Positions 1-7,267 are shown, counted from the stretch's first letter. The stretch: DNA of 14,107 bases from an uncultured Clostridia bacterium (GCA_947652805.1 CANTEM010000015.1:1-14107); one strand, 5' to 3'. The notes: generated by a model from the sequence alone, not told the origin. Made by a program: numbers and translations.

Positions 1-1304
1 GATGCAAACGCTTCCATTTCTTCCGGAGACATGGTTCCGTACTCGTCCGCTGCGTAATAATCCTGAATGGAAAGGGCAACCAGAGATTTATAGAAATTCC
101 GGAACTGGGGAATATACTCCTCTGCCAGTTTTTCGCCGTCCGCAGTAACAGAAAGCTGTTGCTTTTGATCCTCGCTCATACCGTGCTTTAACTGGAATTC
201 CGCCTGTACGGAATCCGTGGAAATACGGATCTGCCGGACATTTGTAATATACTCCTGATATACGTACGGATCAATCCAGTCGATCAGGGAGTTTTCCAGA
301 TAGGAATGTGCCGCGCCACCGACTATGCCGATCACATTGGGATACAGGTTAGAATACACGTAATAGGCGCCGTCCTCCGTTAATGCAGAGAAATACAGCT
401 CGTATTTCCGATCCGCATATTCAAAGGTAATACTGTGGGCAGGATGATCCAGCCCGACCGCTGCGAAATCCTCCGCTGCCGCGCCCAGCTTATAGCAGGA
501 ATCTGCCCGCAACTCCAGATAAGAGAAAATAATCTCATACAGCTTGTTGGAGTCAGGATAATAAGAGGTGGGATAATCCATGATATTTTCTGCAAGGGCA
601 TCGGGGTTGTTCTGGTCTTTTTTGTCCTTGAGACGAATCCGCAGCAGCATTTCCTCGTCCTGATACACAGTAAAATGATTCACCGTATAGTAATCATCCT
701 GGGATATACCCGTTGTCAGCACAGGAGTTACATATGTTTCTATAGGAACTAAAATCGTATCTGCCACTTCCGTTCCCAGAACGTACGCACTGCGCCGCCC
801 TTCCAGCATGCAGTAATATCCGCCGCCGGTGAGGAGCCGGTCTCCTACAAGAACGGTAAACTTGTCCCCGCCGTTCGCTGTCACTGTCCATTTGGCAGAG
901 GGTTCGTCCAGTCCGTATTCAGCGATCTTTTCATCGGACAGATTGCTTCCCACTTTGGTTTTGGACAGGGTATATGCAGTGACGTTTACAAGCAGGGCAA
1001 ACTTCTGCTCATCAAAGGGCACGGCGTCGTATCCCTTGATCCGGAACTTCCCTTCCTCCGCCTGATAAAAGGCAAAAGAGCCGTATTCGTTTTCCACTGC
1101 GATCTGTTCGATATCGCTGCGGGACAGGGATCCGAACAGGAAAAACCGATCCCCGCTTCCAAGCGCTTCCCCCGCTTCCGTTTCCGGCGGATTTTCCTCA
1201 TCCTCTACTGTCGCCGTCATGGGGCGGATGAGGAAAAAATATCCGCAAAGGAGGAGTGCAAACAGGGAAAGCAATACAATAATTAGTATTTTCTGCCGTT
1301 TCAT
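1..1304 (-). CDS. DUF4340 domain protein, partner of Gld-type ABC exporter (3' end off the window)
   Basis: The first 434 codons are present; the gene runs off the left edge without a stop. The start is the ATG at 1304, which overlaps the stop of the upstream GldG-like gene (ATGA, 4 bases). An AGGAG site lies 9 bases upstream, inside that gene. The protein opens with a short basic stretch (MKRQK) and one membrane segment at about residues 6-25, then an acidic linker, then a long soluble region likely to lie outside the membrane. The pattern of repeated small beta-rich modules with phrases such as IKGYD, EYGLDEPSAKW and VGDRLLTGGGYYCML is what I know from DUF4340 proteins. These proteins usually follow gldG-like genes in ABC exporter operons. 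The substrate and exact role are not known. No defect is seen in the part present. The family call rests on sequence style plus context. Confidence 0.85.
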   Translation of the reverse strand, partial: MKRQKILIIVLLSLFALLLCGYFFLIRPMTATVEDEENPPETEAGEALGSGDRFFLFGSLSRSDIEQIAVENEYGSFAFYQAEEGKFRIKGYDAVPFDEQKFALLVNVTAYTLSKTKVGSNLSDEKIAEYGLDEPSAKWTVTANGGDKFTVLVGDRLLTGGGYYCMLEGRRSAYVLGTEVADTILVPIETYVTPVLTTGISQDDYYTVNHFTVYQDEEMLLRIRLKDKKDQNNPDALAENIMDYPTSYYPDSNKLYEIIFSYLELRADSCYKLGAAAEDFAAVGLDHPAHSITFEYADRKYELYFSALTEDGAYYVYSNLYPNVIGIVGGAAHSYLENSLIDWIDPYVYQEYITNVRQIRISTDSVQAEFQLKHGMSEDQKQQLSVTADGEKLAEEYIPQFRNFYKSLVALSIQDYYAADEYGTMSPEEMEAFA

Positions 1305-2805
1305 CCGTTCCGTCTCCTGATGTGCACCACAAGCCCTACCGCACCGATGAGCACAGGCATGGTCACGGTCAGCGCCACAGTCCATCGGTTCGCCTGAGCA
1401 GTGGTGATATCCATACTGGTATCATCCAGTACCTTCATTTTAATATCTGCAATAATCCGGTCTCTGCCGGTCAGCCGCATGGTGTTGTACAAAATATCAC
1501 TGTTGGCATAGGTGTTGGACAGCAGATATGCCGCGTCGGTATAATCCGCGCTGCCGCTCACCAGCACATAGGAATAATAGTATTCGTTGTTTTCGATCCG
1601 GCTCTCCCGGGAAATGGTCATGAGTGGCTGTGCCCCGGTGGAAACAGTCTCCCCATCCCGAATTGTCTGGGCGCTGTCATGGGACCAGAGCACCGGAGAA
1701 ACCACCTTGCTGCCTTCCAACGCCGGATCCTCCTCCCAGAGAATACTAAGGGGCATGGCGTTGCGCAGGATCGTTTTGGGCATCTGATCCAGCTCCAGCA
1801 GATCCAGATACAGGGACGCGCCGAGAGTATCCTCCTCCGCATACTTGGCTGCAATCGCCTTGCCGTCTGTGGATATGGCATTGGCAGTATCCTTCATATA
1901 GGTATCGCCGTTGAAGCCGATGCCCCATTCGGAAAGAAGCTCGCTGAGGTTCGTGAGATTTCCTGCATATTCCGGTGATGTAAACACCATAAGACAGCCG
2001 TAGTCGTCTAAAAACCGATCCAGCTTGTCGATTTCATTGGCGTCGCTGCTGTCTGCTTCTATGCCGGCAAAATCGTATATGGGATTGTTGATTACAATGA
2101 TCCGTGCGTCCTCGTCGATTTCTTCCTTGGACAGATCAATATTTTTCACTGTATATCCTGCGTCGGTGAACAGGCTCACCAGTGCGGACGCATGATCGTC
2201 CACAGCCTCCCCGTGCTGGGTGGTCATATGGACTACAGGCATTTCCGCAGAGGTCATGGAAAGGATTGCGGACACAAATTTCTGTTCTGCCTGATATCCC
2301 CAGATTTTGCTGTACTCCTCATCATGAACGAAAAACGCTTCCATATTGAACAGACGGAATTCCGTCCCGCATTCCACAACAACAGAGGTGGTTTTGATAT
2401 CCTGGGCAGCGGTGACATAGTATTTCTTGAAAAATCCGGGATTTTTAACAATGTCCACGCATTCCACATGGATATTGTCAAACTTGGATTCCAATTGAAG
2501 CGCCGTCTGATATACATAAAACAGATAGGGGCTTGCATCCCGGACCTTGTCCGGCTCTACGGTAAAATAGATGTTTGTTTCCCCTTCCACATCCCGGAGC
2601 AGCTCCAGCGTGGAATCGGACAGGGAATAGATCTGATCCTTTGTCATATCTGCAAACCAGGTAAAATGACTGCAAGGGCAAAAAATCCCATATTGAACAC
2701 AATCACCAGGGCGATCAGCAATGCGGTGATCACAGAGGACATAGCGGTATACTGATTTCTTCTCTGCCGGCGCAGCTTTGCCTTTTGCAGTTTTTTGATA
2801 TTCAT
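1301..2805 (-). CDS. GldG-like ABC transporter auxiliary membrane protein, apparent frameshift near 2670
   Basis: This is the third gene of the exporter operon. I place the start at the ATG at 2805, because a perfect AGGAGG overlaps the permease stop and sits 7 bases upstream. That frame gives a basic N-terminus (MNIKKLQKAKLRRQRR), then a membrane segment ending NMGFFALA, and stops at the TGA at 2644-2646. The main body is in the next frame, reading SHFTWFADMTKDQIYSLSD, the usual GldG junction of membrane segment followed by DxTxxxxYSLS. It continues 448 codons from the in-frame ATG at 2647. One missing base at about 2670/2671 would join them into about 501 residues. The body holds a soluble GldG/IFT52-like domain and a C-terminal membrane anchor (residues about 420-442 of the body) followed by HIRRRNG. 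The ATG at 2647 lacks a good ribosome site. The cause may be sequencing error, inactivation or recoding. Confidence 0.8.
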
Positions 2806-2817
2806 GCTCCCGCCTCC

Positions 2818-3522
2818 TTATGCAAACCGGCGCTTTTCATATACGCGCACTGTAAGGAACAGGAATACGCCGCACATGGAAAGATAGTACACCGCGCTGG
2901 AAAAATCGAAAATGCCCATGGTAAAGTTGGAATACCGGCTGTAAATGGAAATCCAGTCTAAAATCTGCCGCAGCACAAAGTTATCCAGAATCCCGTTCAG
3001 CATGGCAAGCATCACAAGACCGCACAGAACGCCAATGGTTGTCACAGCGGCAGTAAACTGATTCTCCGTAAGGGAGGAGAGAAACATACCAATGGCGATG
3101 AAGCAGATTCCAATGAGGATCATGCCTACGGTACAGCCAAGGACTCTGCCCCAGTTGGGATCCCCGAACATGCCAAGGGTTACGAAAAAGAGAGATGAAA
3201 CGGCTACCGTACCCAGAAACAGGGTGAACGCGGCGAGAAACTTTGCCAGCACCAGACTCCACAGACTGATGGGCGCAGTGAGCAGTAGCTGTTCCGTTTT
3301 GCTGCGTTTTTCCTCTGCAAAGGATCGCATAGTCAGCAGAGGAATAAGGACGATATAAGCGATCATTAAAATCTGAAAATACAGGGATACATCTGTGGAC
3401 TGGACCTGCAATGTGGTCAGACTGAATATAAACCCGGCGGCGCAAAGAAAAATCGCCATGAAAATATAGCCTGCCGGTGTTGTAAAATAGGCGCGCATTT
3501 CACGCTTGTAAATAGCAAACAT
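2818..3522 (-). CDS. ABC-2 type permease, GldF-like
   Basis: A 234-residue integral membrane protein. Its N-terminus, MFAIYKREMRAYFTTPAGYIF, is the classic opening of GldF-type ABC-2 permeases. About six hydrophobic segments follow. The stretch LLTMRSFAEEKRSKTEQLLLTAPIS, after the second membrane segment, is the coupling region typical of the ABC-2/NosY group. The length fits the family (about 230-250). It would form the membrane channel for the ATPase encoded 21 bases upstream (3544-4497). An AGGAG site lies 6 bases before the ATG. Its stop codon TAA is fused to the AGGAGG of the next gene, so the genes are tightly coupled. The substrate cannot be read from the sequence. The gene appears intact. 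Confidence 0.88.
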   Translation of the reverse strand: MFAIYKREMRAYFTTPAGYIFMAIFLCAAGFIFSLTTLQVQSTDVSLYFQILMIAYIVLIPLLTMRSFAEEKRSKTEQLLLTAPISLWSLVLAKFLAAFTLFLGTVAVSSLFFVTLGMFGDPNWGRVLGCTVGMILIGICFIAIGMFLSSLTENQFTAAVTTIGVLCGLVMLAMLNGILDNFVLRQILDWISIYSRYSNFTMGIFDFSSAVYYLSMCGVFLFLTVRVYEKRRFA

Positions 3523-3543
3523 GTAAATCTCCTGCCTTTTCTG

Positions 3544-4497
3544 TCATTTGCGTTTTTTATTGGGCTGCACGCCCTCGGTCAGCTTCAGGAACACGTCTTC
3601 CAGAGAATATCCCTCCTGCTCCATACCGACCACAGGCCACTCCCGCTGCGCCATTGCGAAAAACACGCCTTTGCGCACATCTGCACCGGGAGCAGATTCT
3701 ACAAAATAGGAAAAGCTGTCCCGCTCTCTGTCACCTGTAGCCGCGACGCTGATCACCTCCGGCACAGCCCGCAGCGCCTCCAGCACTTCCCGCTGGGGAC
3801 CGCAGACGCTTACCCGGATCCGGGTATTCTGCTGAATGGTGCGGCTGATGCTGTCCGTCTTTTCATCGCAAAGCACCTTGCCCCCGTCCAGGATCACAAC
3901 TCGGTCGCAAACCGCCTGCACCTCCGACAAAATATGGGAGGACAAAATCACCGTATGCTCTCTGCCCAGGGTGCGGATCAGATTGCGCACCTCAATAATC
4001 TGTTTCGGATCCAGTCCCACGGTAGGCTCGTCAAAAACAAGCACCTTCGGATTGCCCACAAGCGCCTGTGCAATACCAAGGCGCTGTCTGTAGCCGGTAG
4101 ACAGATTTTTAATGATCCGCCGGCGTGCGTCGTACAGGCGGGTCACCCGGCAGATTTCCTCCAAATGGGCGTCCCGGTTATAGTCGCACTGCTTTAAGTC
4201 ATAGACAAACCGCAGGTATTCCTCCACCCGCATATCTCCATAGAGGGGCGGCGTTTCCGGCAAAAAGCCGATCCGTTTTTTCGCCTCTCCGGGCTGTTCC
4301 AGAATATCCTTGCCGTCTATTTTTACGGTGCCTGCGTTGGCAGACAGATATCCTGTCATAATATTCATGGCGGTGGATTTTCCAGCCCCGTTGGGACCCA
4401 GCAGTCCCAGAATTTCCCGCTCGCCTACAGTAAAACTCACGTCGTCCAGAGCAAGGTTTGTCCCGTAGGATTTTACAAGATGTGAAACCTCAATCAT
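3544..4497 (-). CDS. ABC transporter ATP-binding protein, GldA-like
   Basis: A 317-residue ATPase that would power the exporter formed with the ABC-2 permease next to it. Visible motifs are Walker A GPNGAGKST (34-42), a signature LSTGYRQRLGIAQAL (132-146; a variant of LSGGQ, common in this subfamily), Walker B VLVFDEPTVGLDP (152-164), and an H-loop in ILSSHIL. An aromatic A-loop residue, Tyr11, is in place. The C-terminal 90 residues form the small accessory domain usual for GldA/CcmA-type ATPases. It is the first gene of the four-gene operon, with its own extended -10 promoter and a GGGGAG ribosome site about 10 bases before the ATG. A hairpin abuts that site. Homologues of GldA/F/G are widespread in bacteria that do not glide, so a gliding role should not be assumed. 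The gene appears intact. Confidence 0.9.
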   Translation of the reverse strand: MIEVSHLVKSYGTNLALDDVSFTVGEREILGLLGPNGAGKSTAMNIMTGYLSANAGTVKIDGKDILEQPGEAKKRIGFLPETPPLYGDMRVEEYLRFVYDLKQCDYNRDAHLEEICRVTRLYDARRRIIKNLSTGYRQRLGIAQALVGNPKVLVFDEPTVGLDPKQIIEVRNLIRTLGREHTVILSSHILSEVQAVCDRVVILDGGKVLCDEKTDSISRTIQQNTRIRVSVCGPQREVLEALRAVPEVISVAATGDRERDSFSYFVESAPGADVRKGVFFAMAQREWPVVGMEQEGYSLEDVFLKLTEGVQPNKKRK

Positions 4498-4513
4498 TGA
4501 TCCACTACTCCCC

Positions 4514-4530
4514 TCCGGCGTGCCGCCGGA
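4514..4530 (-). promoter_or_regulatory. Leader hairpin next to the ribosome site of the exporter operon
   Basis: On the minus strand the sequence TCCGGCG-GCA-CGCCGGA is a perfect 7-bp stem with a 3-base loop. The GGGGAG ribosome site of the ATPase gene begins directly after the stem. There is no T-run after it on either strand, so it is not a simple terminator. It may protect the transcript or limit access to the ribosome site. That role is inference. Confidence 0.45.
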
Positions 4531-4543
4531 ATAATATAATTCT

Positions 4544-4571
4544 ATTGTAGCATATTGTTCTGCCGCAACTA
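4544..4571 (-). promoter_or_regulatory. Probable extended -10 promoter of the exporter operon
   Basis: On the minus strand TGC-TACAAT forms an extended -10 (hexamer at 4544-4549). A weak -35, TAGTTG (4566-4571), lies 16 bases upstream. It sits in the AT-rich gap between the kinase gene and the ATPase gene, about 50 bases before the ATG at 4497. No terminator is seen after the kinase gene, so read-through from the upstream operon is also possible. Confidence 0.5.
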
Positions 4572-4582
4572 TAAATAAACTA

Positions 4583-5443
4583 TTAAATTTTTTTCGTATA
4601 TCCGCGGATTTCGTCTATATAATAGGGCAGTGCTGTTTCAAAATCCACGCCATACCAGCGCCGGTCGGCTGCCGCCGCCCAGCAGGCGGCGCTACGGGAG
4701 GTAAACTCCACCGCAAGAGAAAGGGCGTCGTCCAGGCACATCCCGGCGGCAAGAGCGCCCACACAGGCGGAAGCGAACACGTCCCCCGTTCCGTGGAGGG
4801 GCTGGCTTGTCCGCACCCGCTCCCCGTAATAGGAAAAGGCAGTGCCGTCCCGTCCATCATATTTCAGAACCCCCAGCTTGTCCTCCGCTCCGGCAGGAGA
4901 CACGCCGGTGAGCACGGCGCACTTTGCACCCCGATCGCACAAGCGGCGGAGCATGTCAACAAGCTGCTCCTGGGAAAGATCCTCCCGGTAGGGCTCGTCC
5001 AGCAGGGCGCAAGCCTCCGTCAGATTCGGTACGATCACATCTGCGCGAGCGCACAGATCTGCCATATATCCTGGGAAGGTGGTATGAAATCCGGTATACA
5101 GTCTGCCGAAATCCCCCATAACAGGGTCCACAAACACCGTTTTTCCTCCCTGGGGCAGACGATCCAGAAACCGGGACACAGTGCCGGTCTGCTCCGGGGA
5201 AGCAAGATATCCGGTATACACAAAGTCAAAAGTGATCCCTTCCTGCTCCCAGGAAGCAAAAATTTCCTCCATGTCCGCAGACAGATCCCGTTTGTATATA
5301 TGGGTAAAGGCAGTGTGGGCAGAGAGCACCGCAGTAGGCAGTACCGCCGCTTCTGCGCCGGCGGCGCTGATAATCGGCAGCGCCACTCCAAGGGAACACT
5401 TGCCCACACAGGATATATCCTGCACGGTCAAAACACGTTTCAT
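4583..5443 (-). CDS. pdxK: Pyridoxal/pyridoxamine kinase (PdxK/PdxY family)
   Basis: A 286-residue kinase of the ribokinase superfamily that phosphorylates B6 vitamers (pyridoxal, pyridoxamine, pyridoxine) in the cytoplasm for PLP salvage. I chose the ATG at 5443, although the frame is open further upstream, because MKRVLTVQDISCVGKCSLGVALPI matches the family N-terminus and the upstream codons overlap mntP. An AGGAAAG site lies 12 bases before it, a little far. Family marks include the SCVGKCSL region, the vitamer-binding stretch TGYLASPEQ, FVDPVMGDFGRLY (120s), IVPNLTEACALL, and the anion hole and catalytic base HGTGDVFAS with Asp221. The gene follows mntP by 23 bases and is probably co-transcribed with it. 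It appears intact. Choice between pdxK and pdxY naming is arbitrary here. Confidence 0.9.
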   Translation of the reverse strand: MKRVLTVQDISCVGKCSLGVALPIISAAGAEAAVLPTAVLSAHTAFTHIYKRDLSADMEEIFASWEQEGITFDFVYTGYLASPEQTGTVSRFLDRLPQGGKTVFVDPVMGDFGRLYTGFHTTFPGYMADLCARADVIVPNLTEACALLDEPYREDLSQEQLVDMLRRLCDRGAKCAVLTGVSPAGAEDKLGVLKYDGRDGTAFSYYGERVRTSQPLHGTGDVFASACVGALAAGMCLDDALSLAVEFTSRSAACWAAAADRRWYGVDFETALPYYIDEIRGYTKKI

Positions 5444-5466
5444 AAGCTTTTTACACTTTCCTATCT

Positions 5467-6024
5467 TTATGCAAGTATATGTAAATGCTCCAGCACAATT
5501 TTTATACCGATCAGAATCAAAACCACGCCGCCGGAGATCTTTGCACCTCTGAGGAACCGGTTTCCAAACCGGCTTCCGATGAGCACGCCTGCCATAGACA
5601 AAATAAACGTAACCAGTCCGATTACCAGCACGCATCCCCATATGTTGCATTCCTCTGCAATCATGGAAAACGCCACGCCCATTGCCAGCGCGTCTATACT
5701 GGTAGCAAGGGCGGGCAAAAACATCCCTTGGGGGACTGCGCAGCTTTCCCCCTCCCGGACGGCATCCAGAATCATGTTGCCGCCGATGAGGGTAAGCAGA
5801 GCACAGGCGATCCAGTGATCATAGGCTTCGATATACTGGAGGAACTGTGCGCCCAAAAGCCAGCCGGCGAGGGGCATCAATGCCTGAAACACGCCGAACC
5901 ACAGGCCCGCGCGGCACGCGTCTCCTACAGTGATTTTTCCGATAGACAGTCCTTTGCACACAGACACGGCAAAAGCATCCATAGCAAGGCTGAGGGCGAT
6001 AAGCAAAAGTTCTCCGATTCCCAT
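5467..6024 (-). CDS. mntP: Manganese efflux pump MntP
   Basis: A 185-residue protein with six hydrophobic segments, the size and pattern of MntP (DUF204/YebN), which exports Mn2+ across the cytoplasmic membrane. The family's conserved acidic residues are present: Asp16 in LSLAMDAFAVS and Asp111 in ATSIDALAMGVAF, which give the two-fold repeat seen in this family. A GGN motif at 81-83 and a C-terminal GGVVLILIGIKI helix also fit. The start ATG at 6024 has an AGGA about 11 bases upstream, a modest site. A weak minus-strand promoter (TTTCTG at 6077-6082, 18 bases, TATAGT at 6053-6058) is possible. MntP genes are often under a yybP-ykoY riboswitch or MntR, but I see no such riboswitch in the 130 bases before the start. 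Confidence 0.93.
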   Translation of the reverse strand: MGIGELLLIALSLAMDAFAVSVCKGLSIGKITVGDACRAGLWFGVFQALMPLAGWLLGAQFLQYIEAYDHWIACALLTLIGGNMILDAVREGESCAVPQGMFLPALATSIDALAMGVAFSMIAEECNIWGCVLVIGLVTFILSMAGVLIGSRFGNRFLRGAKISGGVVLILIGIKIVLEHLHILA

Positions 6025-6118
6025 ATTGTATCCATTCCTGTCCGTTTACTGTACTATAATGTACGAGAAACCGGTACAGAAAATGCATAACCGGGAAGGA
6101 GAGACTCGGGTACGGTAT

Positions 6119-6133
6119 AAGGCTCCCTTTTGT
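6119..6133. repeat. Partial extra copy of the miniature element's end
   Basis: Positions 6119-6133 (AAGGCTCCCTTTTGT) match 6159-6173 (AAGGCTCCCTTGTGT) at 14 of 15 bases, in direct orientation and 40 bases apart. The hairpin partner of this copy is missing, so it looks like a broken end left by an earlier insertion or a local duplication. Confidence 0.5.
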
Positions 6134-6156
6134 TGGAACTGTGAAGCACCTTTACT

Positions 6157-6305
6157 CAAAGGCTCCCTTGTGTAAAGGGAGCTGTCGCGATAGCGACTGA
6201 GGGATTGTCCTTGCTATCATTTTAGATAATCTACAAATCGGCAGTATTACAATCCCTCAGTCTCCGCTACGCGGAGCCAGCCCCCTTTGCACAAGGGGGC
6301 CTTTG
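6157..6305. mobile_element. Miniature inverted-repeat element (non-coding, 149 bp)
   Basis: The left end (6157-6208) and right end (6249-6305) are imperfect inverted repeats of about 52 and 57 bases. The outer CAAAGGC/GCCTTTG and the inner CTGAGGGATTGT/ACAATCCCTCAG match exactly. Each end contains two hairpins. Left: GCTCCCTT/AAGGGAGC (6162-6182) and GTCGC/GCGAC (6184-6197). Right: CTCCGC/GCGGAG (6262-6276) and GCCCCCTT/AAGGGGGC (6280-6300). The stems differ between ends but stay paired. The 40-bp centre (6209-6248) is AT-rich and codes for nothing. No clear target-site duplication is seen. It fills the gap between mntP and trmB. It could be mobilised by a transposase elsewhere, or be an interspersed RNA-forming repeat; this window cannot tell which. 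Confidence 0.75.
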
Positions 6306-6320
6306 TTTCCGGGAGGAGGC

Positions 6321-7070
6321 TTACAATGTTTGTGCAGGCTGTTCATCCTTCCGTGCTTCTACCATATGAATGGGGAAGCCCTTCGCGGTAAAATTGCGCT
6401 CATATTCTGTCATAATATTTTTCGCCGCACGTTCGCTGTTGTGGAGATCGTGGGTTACAAAAGTTACTGTAAAGGGAGAGTTCTCCAGCATTTCCAGAGA
6501 ATATGCAAACAAACCGGCATTGTCCGTTTTAAACCGGAAGTATCCGCCGGGCTGAAGCAGACACAGATACCGCTCCAGAAAGTCCGGGTGAGTCAGTCTG
6601 CGGCGGGCATGTCCCTTTTTCGGCCAGGGATCGCTGAAATTGGCATAAATAGATTCAAAGGTCTCCGCCGGGAAATACTCGGTCAGTCCCTGGGCTTCCA
6701 TAGGCATAAACCGCACGTTTCCCCGCATAGGGAGAGGAATATCCCACAGGGTATCCTTATACACCGCACCCTCCGGCGTTTCCCACCCCCCTTGGGGGTG
6801 GGGTTTTCCAAGACCCCTGTCCACAGCGTATTTTTCCATAGCAATCACTGCCACGTCGGCGCAGCGTTCCATGGCAAGATAATTGTAGTCCGGCTCCTGC
6901 CGGGACAGGCCCCGGACAAAATCTCCCTTGCCGCATCCGATTTCCAGACGGAGGGGGAGATCCTTTTCAAAAGTGAACGATACCCGTCCGCCGTCGGCGG
7001 GGGCAGATACGGTCAGTGCGGACAAAACGGAAAGTCTTTCCCGTCCCCGCGGTTTTTTTCGCATTCTCAT
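6321..7070 (-). CDS. trmB: tRNA (guanine-N7-)-methyltransferase TrmB
   Basis: A 249-residue SAM-dependent enzyme that makes m7G46 in tRNA. I chose the ATG at 7070 because MRMRKKPRGRERL is the usual TrmB opening, although the frame is open further upstream; AGGA lies about 12 bases before it. Motifs are the SAM site LEIGCGKGDF (42-51), LAMER (65-69), NFSDPWPKKGHARRRL (144-159), RFKTDNAGLF (179-188) and NIMTEYERNF near the end. Residues 88-117 are an insert that TrmB proteins normally lack. It lies between DRGL and NVRFM, where family members run straight on. The catalytic and SAM motifs are intact, so the enzyme is probably functional. It is transcribed divergently from the operon at 7282. Its 3' end faces the miniature element, whose terminal hairpin lacks a T-run on this strand. 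Confidence 0.93.
   Translation of the reverse strand: MRMRKKPRGRERLSVLSALTVSAPADGGRVSFTFEKDLPLRLEIGCGKGDFVRGLSRQEPDYNYLAMERCADVAVIAMEKYAVDRGLGKPHPQGGWETPEGAVYKDTLWDIPLPMRGNVRFMPMEAQGLTEYFPAETFESIYANFSDPWPKKGHARRRLTHPDFLERYLCLLQPGGYFRFKTDNAGLFAYSLEMLENSPFTVTFVTHDLHNSERAAKNIMTEYERNFTAKGFPIHMVEARKDEQPAQTL
6720..6809 (-). repeat. 90-bp in-frame palindromic insert inside trmB
   Basis: This segment codes for residues 88-117 of TrmB and is exactly 30 codons. It includes a perfect 9-bp inverted repeat, CCCACCCCC/GGGGGTGGG with a CTT loop (6782-6802), and a second, imperfect one near 6736-6757. The boundaries come from comparison with the usual TrmB pattern, helix then NVRF strand, and are good to a few codons. 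Confidence 0.5.
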
Positions 7071-7110
7071 ATTGCAAAGTATCCTGCTTTTTGTTAGAAT
7101 AAGTACATTG

Positions 7111-7136
7111 GCAAATATTTTACAGAAAATATTTGC
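7111..7136. promoter_or_regulatory. Perfect AT-rich palindrome between divergent genes
   Basis: Arms GCAAATATTTT (7111-7121) and AAAATATTTGC (7126-7136) are perfect inverse complements around ACAG. It lies 41 bases upstream of trmB and about 145 bases upstream of the TTG at 7282. The lack of GC-rich stem and T-run argues against a terminator; an operator is more likely. A second, weaker inverted repeat (GCCAAAA...TTTTGGC, 7166-7199) follows. No convincing promoter hexamers were found in the 211-bp gap 7071-7281, and no gene is seen in it. Confidence 0.4.
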
Positions 7137-7267
7137 ACTTGCTGGATAGAGTATAGCATAAATAAGCCAAAAAATCCAGACCAAACGGCAGATTTTGGCA
7201 AGGTGCATACCTGTCCCGCCCCCGGCATACAAATAAAAAGAAACGTTGGGGCAAAGTCCGCACAAAA

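Noticed and set aside
4505..4513. GGGGAGTAG in the leader of the exporter ATPase gene, resembling part of the manganese riboswitch core
   Set aside because: It stands directly before the start codon and is the ribosome site; the rest of the riboswitch is absent.
4793..5818. Open frame of 341 codons on the plus strand
   Set aside because: It is antisense to the kinase and mntP genes, both of which carry clear family motifs.
6050..6064. Perfect TATAAT on the plus strand near 6055
   Set aside because: No -35 at a proper distance and no plus-strand gene for over 1 kb; the site is more likely part of the mntP promoter region.
6025..6156. Possible yybP-ykoY manganese riboswitch before mntP
   Set aside because: I looked for the conserved core and paired regions on the minus strand and did not find them.
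6311..6391. GGAGGAGG followed by an ATG and a 21-codon plus-strand frame
   Set aside because: It lies opposite the 3' end of trmB, has no promoter or family match, and the purine run is explained by trmB and spacer sequence.
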